A stretch of 64,000 nucleotides of DNA from Advenella kashmirensis W13003 (lineage in GTDB: Bacteria > Pseudomonadota > Gammaproteobacteria > Burkholderiales > Burkholderiaceae_B): contig NZ_KI650979.1 of assembly GCF_000506985.1 (NCBI RefSeq), forward strand, positions 1,860,710 through 1,924,709, read 5' to 3'. This document shows, piece by piece, positions 52,832 through 60,949 of the stretch (position 1 is its first letter; each line of letters begins with the position of its first letter). The notes below the pieces were generated by a model. That model searched no databases and had not been told where the DNA came from. It saw only the letters and a program-made list of their open reading frames with translations. The position numbers and the translations under genes are program-made.

Positions 52832-53821
52832 ATGGCAATTCTTAACTCAGCGCTAAAGATCATCCTCTGCGTGGCGGCGAGCGCCGGGGTCATGGGCGGC
52901 GTCCAGGCGGCAGAGGCTGATGAATATCCGACACGACCCATCAGAATCATCGTTCCCTTTGCCGCGGGTGGCGGTGTCGATGCGACGGCGCGTATCATCG
53001 GCGAGCAAATTGCGAAGAAGTTGGGGAAACCTGTCTATATTGAAAACAAGCCGGGCGCTGGCGGTCTGATCGGGGTACGGCAGACAATCGCCGCACCAGC
53101 TGACGGCTATACGCTTCTTCTTAGTGCCGCCGGGGAAGTTGTCATCAATCCTGTGTTTAACAAAGAGGCGGGATACGATCCGAGTAAGGATTTGGTTCCT
53201 GTGGCGGTCGTGGTCCGGGCACCCAATCTACTCGCGGTAGGGACCGAAGTGCCCGTGAAATCCGTGGCTGAGTTAATCGAATATGGGCGCAAGCACCCTG
53301 GCGAGCTGACATATTCTTCCAGCGGTGTCGGTACGATCCAGCATATCACCGGGGAAATTTTTAGCAAGGTGGCTGGGATCGAGGCGCGGCATGTACCATA
53401 CTCTGGCGCTGCACCGGCTACGCTTGATGTTGCGAGCAATCAGGTCAGTATGACGTTCTCCAGTCCCGGCGCGGTCATGCCATTCGCTCAAAAGGGCCAG
53501 CTGCGTGTACTCGCTGTTGCTATGTCGAAGAGATATTCGGAGCTTGCCGAGCTTCCGAGCATTAAGGAGTCACCCGGGATGTCGGCTTTTAACGTGGAAA
53601 GCTGGTTCGCCCTATTCGCTCCGGCTGGGGTACCCTCATCGATCATCACGCGCCTCAATGCCGAGGTGCGTGAGGCAATGCACAAACCTGAGGTGGCGGA
53701 AAAGCTGATAAAGAACGTCGGAATTCCGTCGTTCGAGGATGAGACTCAGGCCAAAGCCTTCATTGATGAGGAGATAGCCAGATACTCGACGATTGTAAAA
53801 GAACTGAATATCAGGCCGTGA
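52832..53821 (+). CDS. Bug-type tripartite tricarboxylate receptor (TctC family)
   Basis: This 329-residue receptor has a signal peptide ending near VQAAEA. Motifs are PFAAGGGVDATAR, ENKPGAGGLIG and PADGYTLLLS. AAAAGGAG is upstream. It is third in the HyuA-HyuB-Bug run. The chimeric relic downstream carries a different Bug C-terminus, so this locus once had two Bug genes. Confidence 0.92.
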   Translation: MAILNSALKIILCVAASAGVMGGVQAAEADEYPTRPIRIIVPFAAGGGVDATARIIGEQIAKKLGKPVYIENKPGAGGLIGVRQTIAAPADGYTLLLSAAGEVVINPVFNKEAGYDPSKDLVPVAVVVRAPNLLAVGTEVPVKSVAELIEYGRKHPGELTYSSSGVGTIQHITGEIFSKVAGIEARHVPYSGAAPATLDVASNQVSMTFSSPGAVMPFAQKGQLRVLAVAMSKRYSELAELPSIKESPGMSAFNVESWFALFAPAGVPSSIITRLNAEVREAMHKPEVAEKLIKNVGIPSFEDETQAKAFIDEEIARYSTIVKELNIRP

Positions 53822-53967
53822 ATCAAATTAGATCTGATTGTTGAAGATTGTTGAAATAAGCGGAAGTTCTGATTTTTGTGAGACTGTGTAGCTTTATCTC
53901 CAGAGCTCATCTCGCCATGCTGCCAGCAAAAGGGCACCCTTTTTGACATTTGAACTAGGAGATAGAT

Positions 53968-54300
53968 ATGTACGGATGGCGAGGAAGAATAGGGATGATG
54001 GTTCCTTCGGTGAATACTACAATGGAATCCGAGTTTTGGGCAACAGTTCCGAGAGGTGTGCCGGAATACGTGTTCAAAGACCACTATGCCATCTTCACGT
54101 CGCCGAGCGTGCCGGCTTCGGTGGTCGGCGTACTGGCAGCCGCTGTGAAAGCGGCTCTTGCCGAGCAGCAGGTGCAGGATCTGCTGACGGAACTTGGCAT
54201 CATCGCCTATGATGACAAGGAAACGCTAAAGCAACTCTTGGAGACGGAAACTATAAAATGGTCCAAGATACTGAAAGCTGCGGGCTTCCAACCTGCGTAG
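53968..54300 (+). pseudogene. In-frame chimera: Asp/Glu-racemase-family N-terminus joined to a Bug receptor C-terminus
   Basis: The 110-codon frame has a good ribosome site (TAGGAGATAG). Residues 1-30 (GWRGRIGMMVPSVNTTMESEF) match the N-terminus of the maleate isomerase / arylmalonate decarboxylase group. Residues ~31-110 (YAIFTSPSVPASVVG..., ETETIKWSKILKAAGF) match the last quarter of a Bug receptor. The junction is near 54052-54066. A deletion that kept the frame fused two adjacent genes. The product lacks the catalytic cysteines of the racemase and any signal peptide, so it is almost surely non-functional in either role. Confidence 0.75.
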
Positions 54301-54305
54301 CGGTT

Positions 54306-55352
54306 ATGGGTTCCATCAACGACACCCCCCTTGCTCTAGACTTTCGCAGCGATACCGTGACACAGCCTCCAGAGGGTATGTGGGAAATGATGCGGGCAGC
54401 GGAACTGGGCGATGACGGTTTGGACGGTGATCAGACCGCCAGGCGCTTGGAAGAAGAGACTGCAAACTTGCTGGGTAAAGACGCGGCCATCTATTTGCCG
54501 ACCGCGACTATGGCGAATTTACTTACAGTTCTTGCGACTGCTCCGCGTGGTGCGCAGGTGATCACGCAGATCAATTCCCATCTTTATTCCGCCGAACGCG
54601 CAGGTAGTACGTTAGCCGGTGTGCTGTACACTGCGATCGGTGGCCGTCAGGGAGAGCTTTGCCTAGATAGCCTCGCGGACATACTCTTGAGTGTTAGTGG
54701 GCCGTCGATCGCCTTAGTATGCACTGAGAATACGCACAACGACTCGGGTGGAATTGTACTTTCACTGGACTACTCGAGGAGGCTCTACGAGCTCTGCGCT
54801 GCTCGTGGTGTGCCGGTGCACTTGGATGGCGCGCGGATCTTCAATGCATCTGTGGCGCTAGGATGCTCTGCAGCTCGAATTGCTCAGTATGCCGACTCCG
54901 TTACTGTCTGCCTGTCCAAAGGGCTTAGCGCGCCTGGTGGTGCGCTGCTAGTCGGCTCATCGCCGCTTGTCCGCCAAGCCAGGTTGCTACGGAAGACGGT
55001 GGGCGGCACACAGCGGCAAACCGGAATTCTGGCTGCAGCAGGACTGTATGCCATTCGGCACATGTCTGCGCGGCTTGCGGAAGACCATCGGCGTGCCTGC
55101 ATGCTCGCTCAGGGGCTAAGGGGACTCTTTCCCTCTGCACAGTGTGACCTTCCTGATTCGAATATTGTTTTACTTGATCTGGCGGGCTCGAAACTCGCTA
55201 GTCGTAATGTCGTAGACGCACTTGCGCAGGTCGGCATCCAGGCGCGAGCGCGACGCGAAAGTCGAACAAGATTTGTAACGCATCGGCACATCACTGATGC
55301 GTCTGTCGCCGCTGTGCTAGCTCGATGCATCGATTGGGCGAGAGAGTTTTAA
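54306..55352 (+). CDS. Threonine-aldolase-like PLP enzyme (beta-eliminating lyase family)
   Basis: This ~348-residue protein has the low-specificity threonine aldolase pattern. FRSDTVTQP is at residues 13-21 and DD.LDGDQTARRLEE follows (~36-50). ENTHN is at ~141, HLDGARIFNA at ~172, and the PLP lysine is in SVTVCLSKGLSAP (Lys205). It cleaves beta-hydroxy-alpha-amino acids to glycine and an aldehyde. ATG 54306 is chosen because an earlier ATG at 54258 overlaps the chimera and adds residues outside the family. Its ribosome site is weak. Confidence 0.85.
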   Translation: MGSINDTPLALDFRSDTVTQPPEGMWEMMRAAELGDDGLDGDQTARRLEEETANLLGKDAAIYLPTATMANLLTVLATAPRGAQVITQINSHLYSAERAGSTLAGVLYTAIGGRQGELCLDSLADILLSVSGPSIALVCTENTHNDSGGIVLSLDYSRRLYELCAARGVPVHLDGARIFNASVALGCSAARIAQYADSVTVCLSKGLSAPGGALLVGSSPLVRQARLLRKTVGGTQRQTGILAAAGLYAIRHMSARLAEDHRRACMLAQGLRGLFPSAQCDLPDSNIVLLDLAGSKLASRNVVDALAQVGIQARARRESRTRFVTHRHITDASVAAVLARCIDWAREF

Positions 55353-55489
55353 AAATGTGAAGAATCAATTGGCATAGTATGCCAGTATCAGGCGAAATTA
55401 AATTCACACCGAATATATGAATTCTAAATATTCAACGTGAATTCATTCAAAAGCTTGCTCCATGATTTTGTTCACTTCAGCACTTTTCG
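55353..55489. other. Intergenic AT-rich stretch, no gene seen
   Basis: This stretch follows the aldolase-like gene. An 8-bp inverted repeat, ATGAATTC (55417-55424) with GAATTCAT (55439-55446), is present. No coding signal is evident. Confidence 0.4.
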
Positions 55490-55920
55490 GTGCCTAGGTA
55501 AAAACTGAACTGCCCCGGGTTTGAACTGACATCCAAGAGTTGGACGGTTAAATTCCAGTACGATACTGTTCGTAGTTGGCATTCAGTTGTTCGATATTCT
55601 CGAAATCAGAGAGATGGAAATATTCTGCTTTCAGTGTAGCAAAAAGCTCTCCATAGCTGCGTTGTCGAAACAATTTCCCTTTCGCGACATACTTTTCCCG
55701 GTTATTCGGATGCCGCCATGTTTCAGTGATGTACTGCGCATTACCTCATCAATGACGTTGCACAACTGCAGACGGTAGTCGTTGTCTAGTACATGCTGCT
55801 TCCGGCAGTATCGGATGCGAGCGCCATCAAGTGGCCTGCGAGCTCAGTAGAAGTACCATTGACATGCCTCCGCTCGAACCACAAGTGCATGACCATTCCG
55901 AAGAAGTTGCTATGGACCGC
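55490..55920 (-). pseudogene. Decayed IS3-family (IS150-type) transposase
   Basis: Read on the minus strand, MSRKGNCFDNAAMES starts at 55690 and continues after a frameshift into ATLKAEYFHLSDFENIEQLN and YEQY, ending at TAA 55550-55552. This is the region around the third catalytic residue (Glu) of IS150-like OrfB. A further tail resembling the VQFKP...VQFLP end lies at ~55495-55545, and broken frames extend to ~55920. Stops and frameshifts show it is dead. Confidence 0.65.
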
Positions 55921-56121
55921 CGTTTTGTCGTAATTTCAGAGTCAAAGCAACTGACTTTTTTTTGAGATTTGCTAAGACTTGACACACTATCGAATCTGGC
56001 GACTTGCTAATTTCGTCGGCCGGTGTCGATGCAGATGATTTTTAATGCTCGACATCAGGCATTCGTAGCATGAACGCATCGGTTTTGTTATAGAAGGGCC
56101 GTCTTAGCACTGAATATGGTG
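55921..56121. other. Intergenic stretch, no gene seen
   Basis: No open frame or motif is recognised between the decayed transposase and the terminator at 56122. Confidence 0.35.
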
Positions 56122-56160
56122 AAAGAAAAAAAACCACCTAAATTACCGAAATTTAAGTGG
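56122..56160 (-). terminator. Intrinsic terminator overlapping the 3' end of the HTH-domain gene
   Basis: On the minus strand CCACTTAAATT (56150-56160) pairs with AATTTAGGTGG (56134-56144), one mismatch, followed by a long T-run (A-run 56126-56133 on the plus strand). The stop codon of the 56153 gene lies inside the stem. Confidence 0.75.
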
Positions 56161-56464
56161 TGCGAGGCGCTCGTGGAGGTGGCGGTGGTACATTGGCCGG
56201 GTTCCACTGAAGTTCATCCCCTGGTTCCGCTTCAGGTAACGGCCGCCTAGGAGGGGCTTTGCCTGCGCCCAGCTTGCTCCAGTAACCAGGGCGTGGCCTC
56301 GGAACACGCAAGCGGTCACACACCCTCGCTAGAAAACTACCGGAGACGCCATATTTCTCCGCCAAGTGCATTGCTGGCTCGGACCATATTTCTTCGTAAA
56401 GCCGTTCTCGACTCACGATATTATTATCATTTCGTTCATTTTCAGAATTGGCAGTCTGATCCAT
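56153..56464 (-). CDS. Small HTH-like protein, probable truncated form of a longer family
   Basis: This 103-residue protein has a predicted DNA-binding helix-turn-helix (LYEEIWSEPAMHLAEKYGVSGSF..., VCDRLRVPRPRPGYW). The pattern 'SRERLYEEIW...KYGVS...YW.KL..GKAP.RP.LPE..PGDE' occurs as the N-terminal domain of longer uncharacterised bacterial proteins. Here it ends soon after in a Pro/Arg tail (PPPPPRAPRTT) at a terminator. No good ribosome site is seen at the ATG 56464. Function unknown. Confidence 0.6.
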   Translation of the reverse strand: MDQTANSENERNDNNIVSRERLYEEIWSEPAMHLAEKYGVSGSFLARVCDRLRVPRPRPGYWSKLGAGKAPPRRPLPEAEPGDELQWNPANVPPPPPRAPRTT

Positions 56465-56488
56465 TCGCTAAGCTCCTCTGGGTGGATG

Positions 56489-56647
56489 CGCGATCTTGAT
56501 AGTTTGCAGAAAAATCTGAATGTATGGCTGGATTTTTATAACAATGAACGAAATCATCAAGACAAGATGTGCTGCGGCAGAATGCCAATGCAGACTTTGC
56601 TTGAGGGTAACTCTCCTTTTTTCCAGGACTTTTTCAGAGCAGATTGA
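56489..56647 (+). pseudogene. C-terminal remnant of an IS481-family transposase
   Basis: The frame from ATG 56489 reads LDSLQKNLNVWLDFYNNER, then CCGRMPMQTLLEG, the typical last ~45 residues of IS481-family transposases. Upstream catalytic parts are missing. A related remnant lies inverted at 60950-61110. Confidence 0.65.
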
Positions 56648-56675
56648 GACTAGTTCATTTAAAGCCCTTCATTCA

Positions 56676-57521
56676 CTACGGAACTGCAGGCTTCTTGCGC
56701 GAAATGTACGAGCCATGTTCGTTATACTTTCGGCCGACATCCCAGTCTGGGCCAACCTCAAACATTGATGATTCTAGATATAGTAGGACAAGCGCCGTGC
56801 CCTTTGTGCTAATGAGGCATTGTTCTTGAACCTCATACTCCCCAGCGTCATTGTTTATGAACCAGACGTCAGCCGGTTGTTTCCCCAGCCCTGGACACTC
56901 CTTACCATAATGAAGTAAGTCGTAAGTAAAAGAGTCTTCATCTAGTTCCTCGTTTAGGCGCCAGCGTGTTGGGATATCTTGTGCGGGAATCGCCCACCGT
57001 TTCCCATTACGGTCATAGCAAGCCACGATAACAGGCTGCGTGTTAACGTTGGCTAAACGTAGCGCAGTGGTCATTATGCTTGTCTCAAAATCATTGGCAA
57101 CACATATCAACTGCTGAAATGTTGGCTTGCCGAATGACTTGATCATTGGATTAAATAATGGTCTAGGGAGCAGTAGATGCGCAGCAAAGCTATCTGCTTC
57201 TCTCTCTAAAACTCGGTCAGATGACAAGTTTGTATCGGGATCATCCACGCGACACCTAAAAGAGCGACCTCGATGTAGATGCCAATGCCCGAGTTCGTGC
57301 GCCACCGAAAATCGCTCGCGACCACGGACCCCTGACGGGTTGATGGTAGCGATCGCACGATGACGGTAACCCACTAGAGATGCCTCGCACCCCGTCATAG
57401 GTTCATAGACAACTTCAACTTGAGAGTCGAATGCGATGGCTTCGATGTCCAGCTCTTCAGGACTACTGATACCCAGATCTGCGATCAATTCTTCCGCGCG
57501 CTCTCCAATGCTCGCTGTCAC
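56676..57521 (-). CDS. ImmA/IrrE-family metallopeptidase
   Basis: This 281-residue protein has the zinc site HELGH (His75, Glu76, His79) and the downstream EREADSFAAHLLLP (Glu108) of the COG2856 family. Such proteins cleave a partner repressor or sense stress. They are common in phage and integrative-element immunity systems. Residues ~150-280 are an extra domain without a known match. The ATG overlaps the stop of the upstream small gene (4 bp), so the two are coupled. That partner gene is cut by the adjacent IS. Confidence 0.88.
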   Translation of the reverse strand: MTASIGERAEELIADLGISSPEELDIEAIAFDSQVEVVYEPMTGCEASLVGYRHRAIATINPSGVRGRERFSVAHELGHWHLHRGRSFRCRVDDPDTNLSSDRVLEREADSFAAHLLLPRPLFNPMIKSFGKPTFQQLICVANDFETSIMTTALRLANVNTQPVIVACYDRNGKRWAIPAQDIPTRWRLNEELDEDSFTYDLLHYGKECPGLGKQPADVWFINNDAGEYEVQEQCLISTKGTALVLLYLESSMFEVGPDWDVGRKYNEHGSYISRKKPAVP

Positions 57522-57805
57522 TTATCATCTCCATCCCTAGTCGATTCCAAAAGACTTTTTAGCTGCGTGTATAACGCTATCGCCTCAGTGTCAGACAACT
57601 CCCCAAGGTTGCGTGCAGCCAGCGTAAATCTGCGGTCATTAGATGCTTTCTCTAAAAAAAGTCGAGCTTCTTCTGCTGAAACGTCGCGCAGTGTCGCAGT
57701 AGTTTTCGACTTTAGGGCAGCATATCCGGCTTGCGCCGCAGCAAGGCGTGAACGATTTGCTTGTGCCTTGGCGGCTTTGAGCAGGTGAAGCCCCTTGGCT
57801 TGCAC
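57518..57805 (-). CDS. Small hypothetical partner of ImmA/IrrE, 5' end interrupted by an IS
   Basis: At least 95 residues, Ala/Leu-rich and probably helical (KAAKAQANRSRLAAAQAGYAAL...). GTG 57805 is only a nominal start: the frame is open upstream (SLIETPDDQILEGLSPETV) right to the IS end at 57857, so the true N-terminus was lost. It ends overlapping the peptidase start, a layout typical of regulator-protease pairs. Not recognised further. Confidence 0.6.
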   Translation of the reverse strand: MQAKGLHLLKAAKAQANRSRLAAAQAGYAALKSKTTATLRDVSAEEARLFLEKASNDRRFTLAARNLGELSDTEAIALYTQLKSLLESTRDGDDK

Positions 57806-57872
57806 TGTTTCTGGACTCAGTCCTTCCAGAATCTGGTCGTCGGGAGTCTCTATTAGTGAATCGGCCAGGCTT

Positions 57873-58712
57873 TTATAGACAGTTCGTAGTCTCAGAAAAG
57901 TATTGCTGTTCGTAGTTTACCGGTGATAGGTTGGCCGCATGACTATGACGGCGGACAGGGTTATAAAACATTTCGATATAGTCAAAGATATCCTGTCGTG
58001 CGTGCTCTCTGGTTTTGTATATATTACGTTTAATTCGTTCACGTTTGAGTAATTGAAAGAAGCTTTCTGCGACAGCATTATCATGGCAGTTTCCTCGGCG
58101 GCTCATGCTCGGTTGAAGATTATGATTGGCTAGGAATGCGCCGTATTCATAGCTGGTAAATTGACTACCCTGATCTGAATGGACCATGACGGGTTGCTTG
58201 GGTTTACGACGCCATACTGCGGCGAGCAATGCCTGCAGAACTAAATCTTTATTCATACGAGAATCCATCGACCATCCTACTACCTGGCGCGAGAATAAGT
58301 CCACCACAACAGCCAGATAGAGCCATCCTTCATGGGTACGGATATAGGTGATATCGGTCACCCAGACCAGATTCGGTGCCGCAACGTTGAATTGCCTGTC
58401 CAGAATGTTAGCCACTACATTATGAGCAGCGCCACCATAAGATCCGGGTCGACGACGACCATATCCAATCTGAGCTCGCCATCCACAGCTACGCATCAAG
58501 CGCGCTATGCGATGACGGCTGCAGGTCTCGCCCAATGCCAGTAAATCCAAATGCACCTTGCGATAGCCATAAACCCGGCCACTCTCAAGCCAGGAGGGCT
58601 TCATCAGGGCTAACAATCGTTGGTCTTCATGATGGCGTGTGCTATAGGCATTGCGTCTCCAGGCGTAATATCCACTAGGATGAACGCCCAGCACCTGACA
58701 CAGTCTGCGCAC
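57873..58712 (-). CDS. IS3-family transposase OrfB
   Basis: This ~279-residue DDE integrase core has VWVTDITYI, VMVHSDQGSQFTS and NAVAESFFQLLKRE. The frame is open upstream to the slippery site (…YSTQYPVRRLCQVLGV), so the working product is an OrfAB fusion. It differs clearly from the 43353 transposase. Confidence 0.92.
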   Translation of the reverse strand: MRRLCQVLGVHPSGYYAWRRNAYSTRHHEDQRLLALMKPSWLESGRVYGYRKVHLDLLALGETCSRHRIARLMRSCGWRAQIGYGRRRPGSYGGAAHNVVANILDRQFNVAAPNLVWVTDITYIRTHEGWLYLAVVVDLFSRQVVGWSMDSRMNKDLVLQALLAAVWRRKPKQPVMVHSDQGSQFTSYEYGAFLANHNLQPSMSRRGNCHDNAVAESFFQLLKRERIKRNIYKTREHARQDIFDYIEMFYNPVRRHSHAANLSPVNYEQQYFSETTNCL

Positions 58713-58750
58713 GGGGTATTGAGTCGAATATTGTTCTACAAACGCGTACT

Positions 58751-59041
58751 TTAGCCGGACTCCTTGGCAAAATACGCGGCGGCCTTTTTTAGGATATCTC
58801 GCTCTTGAGTCAATCGTTTGACCTCAGCGCGCAAACGCCTGAGCTCAACCGCCTCGGCACCGGCTTGCTGGCCCGACTGTGCAGACTTACCGTACCGTTT
58901 GACCCACGCATACAGGCTGTGGCTCGACACGCCTAGTCGTTGGGACACTTCGGCCACCGGTCGGTGGTGTTCTGTAATTTGCTTTATCGCTTCGAGTTTG
59001 AATTCTTCCGTGAATCGGACCTTGCTCATAATAATCTCCAT
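58751..59041 (-). CDS. IS3-family transposase OrfA
   Basis: This 96-residue HTH protein (FTEEFKLEAIKQITEHHRPV..., LGVSSHSLYAWVKRYGK) has a C-terminal coiled coil (LRRLRAEVKRLTQERDILKKAAAYF). Its start follows TGGAGATTATT. It overlaps the frameshift region with OrfB. Confidence 0.92.
   Translation of the reverse strand: MEIIMSKVRFTEEFKLEAIKQITEHHRPVAEVSQRLGVSSHSLYAWVKRYGKSAQSGQQAGAEAVELRRLRAEVKRLTQERDILKKAAAYFAKESG
58784..58790 (-). promoter_or_regulatory. Programmed -1 frameshift heptamer A AAA AAG
   Basis: The codons CTA AAA AAG in OrfA contain the canonical slippery heptamer of IS3 elements. A -1 shift leads into the OrfB frame without a stop. Confidence 0.75.
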
Positions 59042-59211
59042 CTGTGAGTATTATGAGGCTTAAAAGTGTCTAGTAAACCCTGGCCGATTCAAGCTAATGC
59101 ATTGCGTACAGTACGCTTAGCATGCTATGCACGTTCAACAAAGCGATAGACTAATTTCAAGCTTATCAACAGCAAAGATTAAATCGAGTTAATTCGGAAT
59201 GGGAGTTATAT

Positions 59212-60753
59212 ATGAATGGCGCGCATAGTCTAGTCAAAACACTACTGGCATCAGGCGTAGACACATGTTTTGCTAATCCTGGCACGAGTGAAATGCATTT
59301 TGTTGCAGCACTTGATCAAATACCTGGTATGAAATGCGTACTCGGTCTACAAGAGAACGTCGTAACAGGTATGGCTGACGGATATTATCGATTGGCGCGT
59401 AAACCAGCGTGTACTTTGCTGCATTGTGGACCCGGGCTGGCCAATGGAATGGGGAATCTTCACAACGCTCGCGGAGCCCGGAGTGGAATAGTAAATATTG
59501 TCGGTGACCAGGCTACCTATCATCGTCCTTTCGATGCCCCATTGACCGCTGACACAGACGGGATGGCAAGAACAGTTTCTCAATGGGTTCATACTAGTAC
59601 GAAATCTGAAGAGTTGGGACGTGATGCTGCTTTAGCTGTACGTGCTGCTAAAACTTATCCTGGCCAAATTGCCACGCTGATTCTTCCTGCAGACGTTTCT
59701 TGGGAAGAGGGCGGAATCGTTGCTGATCCGATACCACCAGCTCGTCCTCCTGTCGTTGACAATTATGCAATTGAAAATGCCGCGAGGATTCTTCACAATA
59801 GCAAAAATGTATTGATACTACTTGCGGGTCATGGCGTATTGAGTGAAGCTCAGTCTCTTGCTTGGCAAGTTGCAAGCGCAACTGGTTCTACCGTCATGGC
59901 AGATTATGTCACTTCTCATCTTGCCCGTGGACGGGGCCGTTTGCAACTTGAGCGGATACCCTACGGTATGGAAACTGCGATTAAAACACTCTCGCGGTTC
60001 GAGCATATTATCCTAGTAAATGCCAAAGGCCCAGTGGGATTCTTTGGGTACCCTGGGATGCCCTCAGAACAGTATCCATCGAGTGCCCAGTTGCATACAC
60101 TGACTCGCCCCGATCAGGATCCCATTGAGGCTTTGAAAGGATTGATTAATGAATTGAACGCTCCTGAGGTAGAGCTGCCGGATCCTGGGGTACGTCCATA
60201 CGCTGCGAGTGGAAAGCCGACACCTGAAGGTTTGGCACAAACAATAGCGGCACTGATGCCAGAAAACTCGATTATCTCGGATGAAAGTATCTCTTACGGC
60301 CGAGGATTTTATAAGTTTACCCATGCTGCACCTGCGCATGACTGGCTTCATTTGGCTGGCGGAGCAATTGGGGACGGTATGCCAGTTGCTACTGGGGCCG
60401 CTTTGGGAGCAAACAAAAAACGTCGAGTAATTAATATTCAAGCCGACGGCTCAGCAATGTATTCTCTACAATCTCTTTGGACTCAAGCACGCGAACAGCT
60501 CCCAGTCACGACGATTGTTTTAAATAATAGTAAATACAACATTCTGATCGGCGAGTACACCAACGTGGGCGCAGTTCCTGGCGATACAGCAATGAGTATG
60601 TTAGATCTTGGAAATCCAGGATTGAGTTGGGTCAACCTTGCTAACGGCATGGGTGTTGAGGCTGCGCAAGCCAGAACGCTTGAAGAATGCGCTGATCTGA
60701 GGAAAAGTAGTTTCAATAAGAACAGCCCTTTCTTGATTGAATTGATGATCTAA
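59212..60753 (+). CDS. Thiamine-diphosphate enzyme of the acetolactate synthase / benzoylformate decarboxylase group
   Basis: This is a 513-residue protein with all three TPP-enzyme domains. The activating Glu is in LQENVVTGMADGY (~46). The TPP-binding motif is ADGSAMYSLQSLWTQ...LNNSKYN (~407-440). No FAD-domain acetolactate partner (small subunit) is nearby, and length is shorter than IlvB (~570), nearer to benzoylformate decarboxylase-like or oxalyl-CoA-type enzymes. It stands alone between an IS and an IS481 remnant, with GGGAG before the ATG. The coding sequence looks richer in A/T than neighbours, suggesting transfer. Likely a 2-oxoacid decarboxylase or carboligase. Confidence 0.82.
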   Translation: MNGAHSLVKTLLASGVDTCFANPGTSEMHFVAALDQIPGMKCVLGLQENVVTGMADGYYRLARKPACTLLHCGPGLANGMGNLHNARGARSGIVNIVGDQATYHRPFDAPLTADTDGMARTVSQWVHTSTKSEELGRDAALAVRAAKTYPGQIATLILPADVSWEEGGIVADPIPPARPPVVDNYAIENAARILHNSKNVLILLAGHGVLSEAQSLAWQVASATGSTVMADYVTSHLARGRGRLQLERIPYGMETAIKTLSRFEHIILVNAKGPVGFFGYPGMPSEQYPSSAQLHTLTRPDQDPIEALKGLINELNAPEVELPDPGVRPYAASGKPTPEGLAQTIAALMPENSIISDESISYGRGFYKFTHAAPAHDWLHLAGGAIGDGMPVATGAALGANKKRRVINIQADGSAMYSLQSLWTQAREQLPVTTIVLNNSKYNILIGEYTNVGAVPGDTAMSMLDLGNPGLSWVNLANGMGVEAAQARTLEECADLRKSSFNKNSPFLIELMI

Positions 60754-60949
60754 GCTACTCGCTGGTAACCTAGTCTGGAACCATCAGTAATAACAGTCCC
60801 TTCATGATCAAAAAAAATATACACACTCATGTTACATAATGAATTATCCAAGTATCCAACTTTTTATCTATGCCGGCCGCTGTGTGCTGAATATAGGTGT
60901 ACTAGACATGATCTGACTGTTACCCGTTTGTCGCGCAGTGTCTGTCAGA

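Larger units (their letters stand above)
57857..59091 (-). mobile_element. Complete IS3-family insertion sequence (1235 bp)
   Basis: The inverted ends are TGAATCGGCCAGGCTTTTAT (left) and, reverse complemented, TGAATCGGCCAGGGTTTACT (right). It contains orfA and orfB on the minus strand with an A6G frameshift site. Catalytic residues are intact. The flanking trinucleotides (TAG left, AGC right) do not match, and the gene it cut on the left does not resume on the right, so a deletion or rearrangement followed insertion. Confidence 0.88.

Noticed and set aside
56676-57805. ImmA/IrrE plus small gene as a classical toxin-antitoxin system or prophage
   Set aside because: No phage structural or integrase genes are present, and the small protein has no recognisable antitoxin or HTH domain in the remaining part.
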